DNA of 64,000 nt from Microbacterium suaedae (lineage in GTDB: Bacteria > Actinomycetota > Actinomycetes > Actinomycetales > Microbacteriaceae), in contig NZ_PNFD01000002.1 of assembly GCF_003254645.1 (NCBI RefSeq), positions 496,001 through 560,000 of the forward strand, in the 5' to 3' direction. This document shows positions 1 through 7,378 of the stretch, one piece after another. Under the pieces are notes generated by a model, which did not search any database, was not told the DNA's origin, and was given only the letters and a program-made list of their open reading frames with translations. The translations under genes and the position numbers were made by a program. Position 1 is the stretch's first letter, and every line of letters starts with the position of its first letter.

Positions 1-368
1 AGGACGGCATCCAGGAGGCTGCTCCCGATGCCCGCGTCGTGCTCGTGTGCGAGAAGGTAGATCGAGTAAAGATTCAGGTCGCGTGCTGGTGTGACACCCT
101 TCGTGGCATCGGGGTGATCAGACGGGGCAGCGAAAGCGAATCCGACCACCTGACCACGGCGCTCAGCGACGGCGATTGCACCCGGGAGCGGATCGCGGCT
201 GAGAATCGATCCCCACATGCGTTTCCTTGCCGCCAGTGCATCGGCGCCCATGAAGCGATCGGGGATCACTCCGGAGTACGTCTCGCGCCACGACTGGACG
301 TGGACATCGGCGATCCCATCGGCGTCGCTGAGTTCTGCGGGGCGCACACGGATCGAAGGGATATCCAT
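1..368 (-). CDS. GNAT family N-acetyltransferase (3' end cut off by window edge)
   Basis: A GNAT-fold acetyltransferase, expected to move an acetyl group from acetyl-CoA to an unknown amine. The frame opens at ATG 366-368 with M-D-I-P-S-I-R-V-R-P and runs without a stop to base 1, so about 122 residues are visible and the C-terminus is missing. The typical opening IRVRPAELSDADGIADVH is followed by SWRETYSGVIPD, a common N-terminal pattern of this family. The acetyl-CoA pyrophosphate loop is visible as HDAGIGSSLLDAV just before the edge. Other minus-strand frames here are also open, but only this one gives family motifs. The substrate cannot be told. The 241 bases upstream (369-609) show no convincing gene. 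Confidence 0.85.
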   Translation of the reverse strand, partial: MDIPSIRVRPAELSDADGIADVHVQSWRETYSGVIPDRFMGADALAARKRMWGSILSRDPLPGAIAVAERRGQVVGFAFAAPSDHPDATKGVTPARDLNLYSIYLLAHEHDAGIGSSLLDAV

Positions 369-609
369 GTTGCGACGATACCGTGGGCCGCTGAGGAGGT
401 AGAGATCCGTCGCGTTGTCGACCCAGGAGACGATCGTCTCGCAGTCGCTTTCGGTGCGCCGTCGGAGGTGCAGGGGAGCGGTGGGAACCACGTTCGAGAG
501 CGTACCCGCCGCGGAAGGCCGGGTGATCGGGTCGTGGCGCGGTTCCTGATGGGAACGTCCGATGTCCACTTCTCCACCAGTCGAGCCGCTGGACGCCGAT
601 TCTTGTCAT

Positions 610-1053
610 TCACTCCGGTGTTGGCATGTACCTGAGAACGTTCGTTTCTCGGCGCTCAAACCCGACGGATTCGTAGAGCCTCAGTGCTGACTCGCGCGAC
701 GGGCGAGAGGTGAGATCCAGCGTGCGGAGATGCCGACGGGTCGCTTCTTCGGTGACGGCTTCGAGCAACAGGCGAGCGATGCCGCGGCCGCGTACCTGAT
801 GATCAACCACGACATCCTCGACGATCCCGCGCCAGCCGGTCACCAGAGGGAAGATCACAAGAGTCGCCATTCCGACCATGTAACCGGCATCGCGCGCGAC
901 GAAGAGAACTGTACCCGGCGCGTCAAGAAGCGCGAGCACTCGATCGGAATCGAAGGTGGCGGTGGACGACAACTGCGAGAGGAGCTCGTCCATCCGTCTG
1001 AGGTCGTCGTTCGTCAGCGTCCCAACAATTGCAATGTCTATGTCGTCGGTCAT
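610..1053 (-). CDS. GNAT family N-acetyltransferase
   Basis: A single-domain GNAT acetyltransferase of 147 residues. Motif A is clear: VVVDHQVRGRGIARLLLEAV, with the acetyl-CoA binding R-G-R-G-I-A at roughly residues 88-93. The end RLYESVGFERRETNVLRY is the usual beta6/beta7 close of the fold. I start it at ATG 1051-1053 (MTDDIDIAIVG) and not eight codons upstream, because TAGGCT lies seven bases before this ATG and there is no Shine-Dalgarno sequence, which suggests a leaderless mRNA. It is unlike the GNAT genes on either side, so it is not a recent duplicate. Substrate unknown. Confidence 0.88.
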   Translation of the reverse strand: MTDDIDIAIVGTLTNDDLRRMDELLSQLSSTATFDSDRVLALLDAPGTVLFVARDAGYMVGMATLVIFPLVTGWRGIVEDVVVDHQVRGRGIARLLLEAVTEEATRRHLRTLDLTSRPSRESALRLYESVGFERRETNVLRYMPTPE

Positions 1054-1162
1054 GGTCGCGAGCCTAGGGCAGGCCATTGCGTCGACCTTGACCTGACATA
1101 ATGTGCATTATCGGCAATACCGCAACGGGCGTGTGCTGGATACAGCTCCAGTCTGACTGGCG

Positions 1163-1663
1163 TCAATGAGCGAGATCATCCTGCAGCTCGGGGTCTTCGA
1201 GACGCTTGCGCATCTTCACGCTCGTCGTCTCGTATCCCAGGGAGTCGTACAGTGCTCGGGCGGTCGCGTTGAAGCCGAAAACACTGAGCCCAAGCGTGCG
1301 CGCGCCACCAGCCTGAGCGTAGGTCTCAGCGAGTTGCATCGCGGCTCGCCCGTAGCCCTTCCCCCTGTGCTCAGGCTCCACGACCACATCCCAGACCCAC
1401 CAGGATGTAGGGTCCCCTGAGTTGTCATGGCCAAGCCAGAGATAGCCGACCGCATCTCCAGAGTCGTCGGTGAGATCGAAGACGGCTTGGCCGTCCATGG
1501 GCGCCTGCTCTGGAAAGGCGCGAGCAAGAGCTTCGGTGGCGTGTCGAAGAGCTGACTCTGGCGTCTCTCCCGAGGCGACCAGGTCTGCGACGTACTCGTC
1601 TCGGCTTCGCTCGAGCCAGGTAGAGAACCGCTCCGCGGCGACAGGGGTGAGCTCGATCGTCAT
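1163..1663 (-). CDS. GNAT family N-acetyltransferase
   Basis: A 166-residue GNAT acetyltransferase, third in a row. The N-terminal part (TPVAAERFSTWLERSRDEY) resembles the subgroup in which a helical lead-in precedes the catalytic domain. The acetyl-CoA loop is EPEHRGKGYGRAAMQLAE, and FGFNATARALYDSLGYE gives the family's C-terminal Asn and Tyr. The chosen ATG is at 1661-1663 (MTIELTPV). A longer reading from 1729 would add 22 residues of unlikely composition. The substrate is unknown; small antibiotics, polyamines or protein N-termini are all possible for such proteins. Confidence 0.88.
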   Translation of the reverse strand: MTIELTPVAAERFSTWLERSRDEYVADLVASGETPESALRHATEALARAFPEQAPMDGQAVFDLTDDSGDAVGYLWLGHDNSGDPTSWWVWDVVVEPEHRGKGYGRAAMQLAETYAQAGGARTLGLSVFGFNATARALYDSLGYETTSVKMRKRLEDPELQDDLAH

Positions 1664-2026
1664 AGGCGTATTCTGCCAGCGCAGGACGCCCCAACCCCCG
1701 TCATAAGCCGCCTCCACACCGCACGACACGGAGCGCTGAAACTGCTTTTGCGTCAGATTCGTGGAGAACGATCGCAGCGACCGCTGATGTGCCGACGACT
1801 GGTTGGGCCACGAGGGAAGGCCGAGCTCGTCGTGGCCGCGCGTAACGATCGTCTCCGTCTCCCCTGTCGGGTGCTCTACGAGCGACGACTCCGAAGTCGT
1901 ACCCGGAGCGCTTCGCGCTCGCGCTGCTCGGCGAGTTTACGAAGCAACCGATCGGTTTCAGGGTCCTTGGAACCGAACACCATGCGGGACCCCCCTGGCG
2001 ATGTCGCGACGCGGCATCCGTTGACG
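1664..2026. other. Intergenic stretch with no supported gene
   Basis: About 360 bases between the third GNAT gene and the trp leader. Frames on both strands are open but have flat codon-position bias and no recognisable motif. A minus-strand frame of up to 60 codons (1876-2058) ends in a charged helix-like tail but would run over the trp leader region. The promoter of the minus-strand GNAT gene must lie at the left side. I see no RNA gene or repeat. Confidence 0.4.
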
Positions 2027-2039
2027 TACACTCGCCGGC
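2027..2039 (+). promoter_or_regulatory. Candidate -10 element for a leaderless trp leader mRNA
   Basis: TACACT at 2027-2032 fits TANNNT and lies seven bases before the leader ATG at 2040. This is the arrangement of actinobacterial leaderless transcripts, where the first base of the start codon is the transcript start. TTGACG at 2021-2026 abuts it, so it is too close to serve as the -35 for this -10. If TTGACG were the -35, the -10 would fall inside the leader ORF and the transcript would miss the leader start. I therefore favour the leaderless reading. Confidence 0.45.
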
Positions 2040-2081
2040 ATGATGATTCACACTGCACAGTGGTGGTGGCCGACCGAATAG
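2040..2081 (+). CDS. Tryptophan-rich leader peptide of trpS (13 residues)
   Basis: A short frame, M-M-I-H-T-A-Q-W-W-W-P-T-E-stop, with three consecutive TGG codons at 2061-2069 and a TAG stop at 2079-2081. Three Trp codons in a row are rare by chance. They are followed by alternative hairpins and then a tryptophanyl-tRNA synthetase gene on the same strand. This is the classical layout of a ribosome-stalling attenuator leader: scarcity of charged tRNA-Trp stalls the ribosome on the TGG run. The start could be either of the two adjacent ATGs (2040 or 2043). No Shine-Dalgarno sequence is seen, consistent with a leaderless mRNA. A Trp-leader attenuator upstream of an auxiliary trpS is known from Streptomyces coelicolor; equivalence here is inferred. 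Confidence 0.8.
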   Translation: MMIHTAQWWWPTE

Positions 2082-2131
2082 GCGGCCGCCGACATCATCA
2101 CGACCCATCGAGCCGCCTTCGGGCGGCTCGA
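2065..2131 (+). promoter_or_regulatory. Transcription attenuator of trpS (alternative hairpins)
   Basis: Three mutually exclusive pairings are visible. GGTGGCC at 2065-2071, overlapping the Trp codons, can pair with GGCCGCC at 2084-2090 (seven pairs, one G-U). GGCGGC at 2081-2086 can instead pair with GCCGCC at 2112-2117 as an antiterminator. TCGAGCCGCC at 2108-2117 pairs perfectly over ten bases with GGCGGCTCGA at 2122-2131 around a TTCG loop, as a terminator. A ribosome stalled on the TGG run would mask the first arm, free 2081-2086 for antitermination, and allow trpS transcription. There is no strong T-run after the terminator, as is common in high-GC actinobacteria. The pairings are read directly; the regulatory logic is inferred. 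Confidence 0.75.
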
Positions 2132-2186
2132 GTCATGAGTGTCATCGACTCGTGTCGGCCTGAGGGCTCAACCTTCAGGAGCAGTC

Positions 2187-3242
2187 ATGCCAAACACCGC
2201 AGCCTCAATAGCCGTTGAGCATAGCCGCGAAGTCGGAGCGTCGATCGAGCGAGCGCCTGGTGAACATCGCATGCTTACGGGCGACCGACCGACGGGCGAC
2301 CTCCACATTGGTCACTATCTGAGCAGTCTGCGGACACGGGTTGCGATGCAGGAACGAGGTGTCGACCCGTTCGTTCTGATCGCCGACTATCAGGTCATCA
2401 TGGATCGCGATTCCGTCGGGCGAATCAAGGAGAACGTGCTCTCCCTGCTCGCTGACTACCTTGCGGCCGGGCTTGACCCGAACCGAGCCACCATCTTTGC
2501 CCATTCATCCGTCCCTCAGCTCAATCAGTTGATGTTGCCGTTCCTCAGTCTCGTCACGCACGCCGAGCTGCAGCGCAATCCAACGGTCAAAGACGAACTC
2601 GGCGCGAGCGGACGACCGCTGTCGGGACTCCTGTTCACCTACCCGGTTCATCAGGCCGCCGACATCCTGTTCTGCAAGGCGGATGTCGTCCCCGTCGGCG
2701 GGGATCAGCTCCCCCATATCGAACAGACCCGACTCATCGCCAGACGTTTCAACGCCCGATACGCAGCGGGGTCCGAGGTGTTTCCCGAGCCCGCTCCACT
2801 GCTGAACGACGGTCAGCGGATTCTCGGCGTCGACGGGCAGAAAATGTCGAAGAGCCGCGGCAACACGATTCGACTTGCCGCCACAGCAGACGAGACCGCG
2901 AAGGCGATCCGGAAAGCACGGACGGATTCTGAGCCCACGATCACGTACGAGCCCGAGCGTCGGCCCGAGGTGGCGAATCTGCTGACGATCGCGTCTGGAT
3001 TCACCGGCAGATCCCCCGAGCTCCTCGCCGCCGAAGTTGGGGACGGCGGGGGAAGTGCGCTCAAGGCCCTCGTGATCGAGTCTGTCAACGAGGGGCTGCG
3101 CACGCACCGGACACGGCGCCAAAGCATCGCGGCCGATCGAGAGTATCTGCTACAGATCCTCCGAACCGGCAACGCGAAGGCCGAGGCTGTCGCCGGCGCA
3201 ACGCTCGCCGAAGTCCGTGAGGTGATGTCAATGGACTACTGA
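2187..3242 (+). CDS. trpS: Tryptophanyl-tRNA synthetase, auxiliary (stress/resistance) type
   Basis: Charges tRNA-Trp with tryptophan in the cytoplasm. The 351-residue protein has the class I signatures P-T-G-D-L-H-I-G-H-Y at residues 35-44 and K-M-S-K-S at 219-223. The variants GDRPTGDLHIGHY and FVLIADYQV, instead of the usual TGxxHLGN and F-x-x-V-D-x-H-A pattern, fit the second TrpRS clade that includes the indolmycin-resistant auxiliary enzyme of Streptomyces. I start at ATG 2187 because AGGAG lies five bases upstream; a longer reading from 2139 would begin inside the attenuator region. The preceding Trp leader and attenuator suggest induction when charged tRNA-Trp is low. The main housekeeping trpS would lie elsewhere. 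Clade membership rests on recall, not on a tree. Confidence 0.9.
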   Translation: MPNTAASIAVEHSREVGASIERAPGEHRMLTGDRPTGDLHIGHYLSSLRTRVAMQERGVDPFVLIADYQVIMDRDSVGRIKENVLSLLADYLAAGLDPNRATIFAHSSVPQLNQLMLPFLSLVTHAELQRNPTVKDELGASGRPLSGLLFTYPVHQAADILFCKADVVPVGGDQLPHIEQTRLIARRFNARYAAGSEVFPEPAPLLNDGQRILGVDGQKMSKSRGNTIRLAATADETAKAIRKARTDSEPTITYEPERRPEVANLLTIASGFTGRSPELLAAEVGDGGGSALKALVIESVNEGLRTHRTRRQSIAADREYLLQILRTGNAKAEAVAGATLAEVREVMSMDY

Positions 3243-3361
3243 CTCCCTGTCGTCCCCGCAGGCGCTGCGGCGCCAAACAAGGCGATCAGACCGACGACAC
3301 ATCCCACCCCTCCCCTGGGATCCAGTCGCTGCCCAGGATCCACCGGATCCGACGCGTCGCC

Positions 3362-4156
3362 TCAGACCGCCTCCGTCGCCGTCGCGACCAGGCCCTCGAG
3401 AACCCGCGCGACGCCCTCTTCTGCGCAGGCGGCCGCTGTGTGGTTCGCGACGGCGCGCACGCTCTCATGCGCGTCTGCGACCGCGTACGCGGTTCCTGCC
3501 CAGGTGAGCATCGGGATGTCGTTCGGCATGTCGCCGAACGCGATCACGTCGGCCGCATCGATTCCCCTCGAAGCGCAGAGGGACGCGAGCGCGGTGGCTT
3601 TCGTGACTCCACGCGAGCTGATCTCGACGAGCCCCGGGACGGACCACGTTGCGGTGGCCCGCTCCCCCACGATCTCCGCGACGCGCTCGTGAAGCTGCAC
3701 GGGATCCGTCGTGGGGTCCTGCACGAGGAGCTTCACCGCCGGATCTGTCCAGATCTCCTCGAGCGGTCCGCGTGGCGCGCCCGCCATCGGGAACGTCTCG
3801 TCGAAATCGTTCGCGAGCCGGATCCCCTCGACGCATTCGATCGCGAATTGTGCCCGCGGGACGGCACGCGCGATATCTCGGCAGATCGGGAACCCGTCTT
3901 CCGCGGGGATCCCCAGCACGCTCTGCGCGCGCCCTGCACGGAGGTCGTAGGTGACGGCGCCGTTCGAGACGATCGCGAGTCCGTGGCGCCCGATGTGCCG
4001 GCGAAGCGACTCGATCCAGCGCAGCGGCCGCCCCGTGACGAACACGACGGGGATGCCGCTCGCGTCGAGGTCGCGCAGCACGCGGGCAGTGTAGTCCGGG
4101 ATCACCCCGCTGTCGGGCGGGACGAGCGTCCCGTCGAGATCCGTCGCCACGAGCAT
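3362..4156 (-). CDS. HAD superfamily Cof-type phosphatase
   Basis: A 264-residue haloacid-dehalogenase phosphatase with a Cof/Cap IIB layout. Motif I is D-L-D-G-T at residues 6-10 with both catalytic Asp, motif II is V-F-V-T-G-R-P with Thr41, a Lys follows in SRGVTKATAL, and motif IV is G-D-M-P-N-D-I-P-M near residue 210. The long insert between motifs II and III is the substrate cap of sugar-phosphate phosphatases. The expected role is hydrolysis of a small phosphorylated metabolite; the substrate cannot be read. TAGGCT sits exactly six bases before the ATG at 4154-4156, indicating a leaderless transcript. It converges with trpS; the 119 bases between them hold only a weak five-pair hairpin. 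Confidence 0.9.
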   Translation of the reverse strand: MLVATDLDGTLVPPDSGVIPDYTARVLRDLDASGIPVVFVTGRPLRWIESLRRHIGRHGLAIVSNGAVTYDLRAGRAQSVLGIPAEDGFPICRDIARAVPRAQFAIECVEGIRLANDFDETFPMAGAPRGPLEEIWTDPAVKLLVQDPTTDPVQLHERVAEIVGERATATWSVPGLVEISSRGVTKATALASLCASRGIDAADVIAFGDMPNDIPMLTWAGTAYAVADAHESVRAVANHTAAACAEEGVARVLEGLVATATEAV

Positions 4157-4217
4157 GGAGTGAGCCTACCGGGCCCCTGTGGTTCCACGGCCGGGACGGG
4201 ATCCCTAGTCTGTCCGC

Positions 4218-4655
4218 ATGACCATCAGAATGGACAACGTCGGCATCGTCGTCGAGGATCTGAACGCGGCCATCGACTTCTTCCGCGAGCTCGGCCTCGA
4301 GCTCGAAGGCCGCGGCACGGTGGACGGCGACTGGGCGGGCCGCGTCACGGGTCTCGGCGAGCAGAACGTCGAGATCGCCATGATGCGCACGCCTGACGGC
4401 CACAGCCGGATCGAGCTCTCACGTTTCGTCACCCCGAGCGTGATCGCCGACCACCGGACGGCGCCCGTAAACGCTCTGGGCTATCTTCGCGTCATGTTCG
4501 CGGTGGAGGACATCGACGCGACGCTCGCGCGGATCCGCGAACGCGGCGCCCAGCTCGTGAGCGAACAGGTTGTCCGCTACGAAGACGCGTACCGGCTCTG
4601 CTACGTCCGAGGCCCCGAGGGCATCCTCATCGGGCTCGCACAGGAGATCGGCTGA
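4218..4655 (+). CDS. VOC family (glyoxalase/bleomycin-resistance fold) protein
   Basis: A 145-residue protein of two beta-alpha-beta-beta-beta repeats: the first from MDNVGIVVEDLNAAIDFFRELG, the second from LGYLRVMFAVEDIDATLARI. The C-terminal VRGPEGILIGLAQEIG carries the Glu-containing last strand typical of glyoxalase-like VOC proteins. The fold serves metal-dependent isomerases, dioxygenases and antibiotic-binding proteins, so the reaction is not decided here. TAGTCT at 4206-4211 is six bases before the ATG, again a leaderless arrangement. It is divergent from the HAD gene, with 61 bases between their starts. Confidence 0.88.
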   Translation: MTIRMDNVGIVVEDLNAAIDFFRELGLELEGRGTVDGDWAGRVTGLGEQNVEIAMMRTPDGHSRIELSRFVTPSVIADHRTAPVNALGYLRVMFAVEDIDATLARIRERGAQLVSEQVVRYEDAYRLCYVRGPEGILIGLAQEIG

Positions 4656-4762
4656 CTCGCGGGGAAAGCTCATCGGCTTGTCGTCTGAGCGGAGGGGGTG
4701 TACGTCGCGGGGAGAGCCATGGACAATGGGCCCGTTCGTCCCGGTCCGACGAGGGAGAGACA

Positions 4763-5260
4763 GTGGACACCGCCGAGATCGCCCGCATCCTCAGCCAGCC
4801 GTACAGCGAACAGCTGCTCGCGCGCGACATCCTCCGAATGGCGTACGTCGCCAAAGACGGCTCGCCACGCAACGTTCCGATGGGATTCGTATGGAACGGA
4901 TCCGACATCGTCGTCTGCACGTCGACGAACGCACCGAAGCTGCGCCACCTGCGGGCGAATCCCGGAGTCGCCCTCACGATCGATACCGAAGAGTTCCCGC
5001 CAAAGATCCTGCTGGTCCGCGGCGACGCGGACCTGGAACTCGTCGACGGGATCCCCGACGAGTACATGACGGCCAACAACGTCATGTCGATGACACCTGA
5101 GCAGCGGTCGGCCTGGGAAGAGGAAGTGCGATCGCTCTACCAGCAGATGGTGCGGATCCGGATCACGCCGACATGGGCGAAACTCATCGATTTCGAGACG
5201 ACGCTTCCCTCCGCCGTTGCGGAGCTCATCGAGGAGCGCGCGGCGCGCGAGGGGGCCTGA
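4763..5260 (+). CDS. PPOX-fold (pyridoxamine oxidase-like) flavin/F420-binding protein
   Basis: A 165-residue split-barrel protein. The sequence RMAYVAKDGSPRNVPMGFVWNG followed by IVVCTSTNAPKLRHLRANP matches the PPOX class F420- or FMN-binding family, where the Lys/Arg-Leu-Arg-Asn-Leu-Arg-like segment after the third strand contacts cofactor. TIDTEEFPPKILLVRGDADLE continues the barrel. The start is GTG 4763 with GAGGGAGAG just upstream, so unlike many neighbours it uses a Shine-Dalgarno site. Such proteins reduce or oxidise small molecules, often using F420 in actinobacteria; cofactor and substrate are not provable from this sequence. Confidence 0.85.
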   Translation: MDTAEIARILSQPYSEQLLARDILRMAYVAKDGSPRNVPMGFVWNGSDIVVCTSTNAPKLRHLRANPGVALTIDTEEFPPKILLVRGDADLELVDGIPDEYMTANNVMSMTPEQRSAWEEEVRSLYQQMVRIRITPTWAKLIDFETTLPSAVAELIEERAAREGA

Positions 5261-5269
5261 CGGATCCCC

Positions 5270-5959
5270 TCACGCGAGCGCCGCATCGACGATCGCGCGC
5301 GCGTGCAGCGACGTCGATGCGAACGAGGGCGCAGCGACGTCCTCCGGGCGGATGAGGAGTTCGATCTCCGTGCACCCCAGGATCACGCCCTCGGCGCCGT
5401 CGGAGACGAGGCGCTCGATGATCGCCCGATAGGCCTCGCGAGACTCGTCGCGCACGATCCCCCTCACGAGTTCGTCGAAGATCACGTGGTCGACCGCAGC
5501 TCGAGAAGGAGCGTCGGGAATGAGCGTCTCGACGCCCCGAGCGCGCATCCGATCGCGGTAGAAGATCTCCTCCATTGTGAATCGCGTGCCGAGGAGGGCG
5601 ACGGTCTTCACTCCCGCCGCGCGGACCGCGTCGGCCGTCACGTCGACGACGTGGACGAACGGGACGCTGATCGCGTCCTCGACTGATCCGGCAACCTTGT
5701 GCATCGTGTTCGTGCACAGTGCGATCACCTCGGCGCCGGCCCTCTCGAGCGCACGAGCTTCGTTGGCGAGGACCTCCCCTGCCCGTGTCCACTCCCCCGC
5801 GACCTGCATACGCTCGATGTCCGCGAAGTCGACGGATCCCATGACGCAGCGCGCCGAATGCAGGCCTCCGAGGCGGTCGCGGACATCCTCGTTGATGAGC
5901 CGGTAGTACAGCGCCGAACTTTCCCAGCTCATTCCTCCGATGAGGCCGATCTTCTTCAC
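5270..5959 (-). CDS. Aspartate/glutamate racemase family protein
   Basis: A 229-residue member of the PLP-independent Asp/Glu racemase family, YgeA-like. It opens with K-K-I-G-L-I-G-G-M-S-W, the family's N-terminal signature. Both catalytic cysteines are in place: Cys82 in LCTNTMHK and Cys196 in LGCTEIELL. The start is GTG 5957-5959, chosen because GGGAGG lies six bases upstream and because the family begins right at this lysine pair. Likely reaction: interconversion of L- and D-aspartate, glutamate or a related amino acid, perhaps for wall synthesis or D-amino-acid use. It converges with the PPOX gene, with only nine bases between the stops. Confidence 0.9.
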   Translation of the reverse strand: MKKIGLIGGMSWESSALYYRLINEDVRDRLGGLHSARCVMGSVDFADIERMQVAGEWTRAGEVLANEARALERAGAEVIALCTNTMHKVAGSVEDAISVPFVHVVDVTADAVRAAGVKTVALLGTRFTMEEIFYRDRMRARGVETLIPDAPSRAAVDHVIFDELVRGIVRDESREAYRAIIERLVSDGAEGVILGCTEIELLIRPEDVAAPSFASTSLHARAIVDAALA

Positions 5960-6066
5960 GGTTCGCCTCCCCACGCGCGGCGCGCAGGGCGCGATTCGCC
6001 TTCGAATAAGCCTCGGAGCTGGTCTGCCATAGCACCACGCTAGTGAACTCCTGATTGACTGGTGCG

Positions 6067-6678
6067 ATGCCCTCGATGCGCGACATCCTGACGTTCTCCA
6101 ACGACGGACCGCCGGAGGGGGCGACGCCATGGGTCGTCGAGCCCCGGCCCGTGCCGATCGACGTAGTGGACCCGGATCCGCGCTGGCCCGAGACGTTCGA
6201 CAAGGTCGCTGGACGCGTTCGCTCGGCGCTCGGGGCGCGGGTCCTCGCCCTCGAGCACGTCGGATCGACCGCTGTGCCCGGCCTTCCGGCGAAGCCCATC
6301 GTGGACATCGATCTGATCGTTGCGGATCCGTCCGACGAGGCCGGCTGGGTGCCGCCGCTCGAGCGCGAGGGCTTCGTGCTGACGGTGAGGGAACCGTGGT
6401 GGCACGAGCATCGGGTCATGAAGCTCGCAGACCCCGCGACGAATCTGCACATCTTCTCCCCCGCCGCACCAGAGCCATGGAAGCACCGGATCTTCCGCGA
6501 CCATCTGCGCCGCGACGAGCGGGATCGTGAGCTGTACGCGAGCGCCAAACGCGAGGCCGCAAGCGCGTCGACGAGCGCCGGCGAGACTGTGATGGCGTAC
6601 AACGCCCGCAAGGAGCGGGTCATCCGGGAGATCTACGAACGTGCCTTTCGCGCCGCGGGGTTCGCGGAACGTGCCTGA
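6067..6678 (+). CDS. GrpB family protein (nucleotidyltransferase fold)
   Basis: A 203-residue protein whose core matches the GrpB/UPF0157 family. The markers are PIDVVDPDPRWPETF, then LALEHVGSTAVPGLPAKP, then VDIDLIV, where the Gly-Ser pair and the Asp-x-Asp resemble the active site of nucleotidyltransferase folds. The later WWHEHRVMKL and LHIF strands and the FRDHLRRDERDRELYASAK helix are also family traits. Biochemical function is not settled for the family. I start at ATG 6067; a TTG at 6055 is possible. The next gene begins close by, and its longer start candidates would overlap this end. Confidence 0.87.
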   Translation: MPSMRDILTFSNDGPPEGATPWVVEPRPVPIDVVDPDPRWPETFDKVAGRVRSALGARVLALEHVGSTAVPGLPAKPIVDIDLIVADPSDEAGWVPPLEREGFVLTVREPWWHEHRVMKLADPATNLHIFSPAAPEPWKHRIFRDHLRRDERDRELYASAKREAASASTSAGETVMAYNARKERVIREIYERAFRAAGFAERA

Positions 6679-6718
6679 AGGTGCGGCTCCGCCGCCCGAG
6701 CAACGGACCTCGGTACGG

Positions 6719-7378
6719 ATGAGTGCGCCGCGCGTGCGTGACGCATATTCAGAGCGCTCCGCCGAGTACATAGAACTTCTCGGATCCGTCGACCAGATGT
6801 CACCGATCGACCGGGCCCGGATCGCGCGTTGGGCGGACGGGGTCCAGGGCAGAGTTCTGGACGCCGGGTGCGGTCCGGGCCACTGGACGGCGTTCCTGAA
6901 CGAGCGGACGGTCGCGGCGGAGGGAATCGACATCGTCCCTCGTTTCATCGACAGAGCCCGGGACGCGTTTCCCGAGGTGTCGTATCGCGTCGCGTCGATG
7001 CAGGATGTCGGCGCGCGCGACGCCTCGTACGGCGGGGTGCTCGCGTGGTATTCACTGATCCACGCGGAGCCGGATCATGTCGCGTCGGCGCTGCGAGAGT
7101 TCGCACGGATTCTGCGCCCTGGCGGATCCGTCTTGATCGGGTTCTTCGACGGCGACGAGCTCGACATCTTCTCGCACGCCGTCACACCGGCGTATCGCTG
7201 GCCTCGCGGCCTGATGTGCGAGCTGCTCGAGAGTCTCGGCTACGACATCGTCGCAGAAGACGCGCGGACCGATCCCGGACAGCGTCCGCACGCGGCGATC
7301 GAGGCGCGGATTCCTTCGGTCCCGGGTCGAACGCCGGGCGGCGCGCATCGTCCTGATCTCAGTATCATCGACGCGTGA
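6719..7378 (+). CDS. Class I SAM-dependent methyltransferase
   Basis: A 219-residue Rossmann-fold methyltransferase. Motif I, VLDAGCGPGHWTAFL, binds S-adenosylmethionine; the acidic end of beta2 follows in EGIDIVPRFIDRAR, and motif post-I/II in ASYGGVLAWYSLIH and ILRPGGSVLIGFFDG. The substrate is unknown; the type is common for small-molecule methylation. I chose ATG 6719 (MSAPRVRDAY), where the conserved fold begins. GTG 6671 and an upstream ATG within the GrpB gene are possible but add unlikely residues. Its stop overlaps the start of the following HAD gene in a GTGA junction, so the two are probably co-translated. Confidence 0.88.
   Translation: MSAPRVRDAYSERSAEYIELLGSVDQMSPIDRARIARWADGVQGRVLDAGCGPGHWTAFLNERTVAAEGIDIVPRFIDRARDAFPEVSYRVASMQDVGARDASYGGVLAWYSLIHAEPDHVASALREFARILRPGGSVLIGFFDGDELDIFSHAVTPAYRWPRGLMCELLESLGYDIVAEDARTDPGQRPHAAIEARIPSVPGRTPGGAHRPDLSIIDA

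Noticed and set aside
163..609. Long minus-strand frame (148 codons) overlapping the first GNAT gene
   Set aside because: It lies in a different frame from the clear GNAT motifs and has Arg/Pro-rich, non-protein-like composition.
2021..2026. TTGACG as -35 of the trp leader promoter
   Set aside because: Its matching -10 would fall inside the leader frame, so the transcript would lack the leader start.
1876..2058. Small minus-strand frame (up to 60 codons, or 35 from ATG 1983) with a charged helical tail
   Set aside because: It overlaps the trp leader region antisense, and third-position GC bias is weak. It could be real, but nothing supports it beyond an open frame and a GGGGGG stretch before one ATG.
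3243..3361. Possible terminator between trpS and the HAD gene
   Set aside because: Only a five-pair GGCGC/GCGCC stem is seen; too weak to call.
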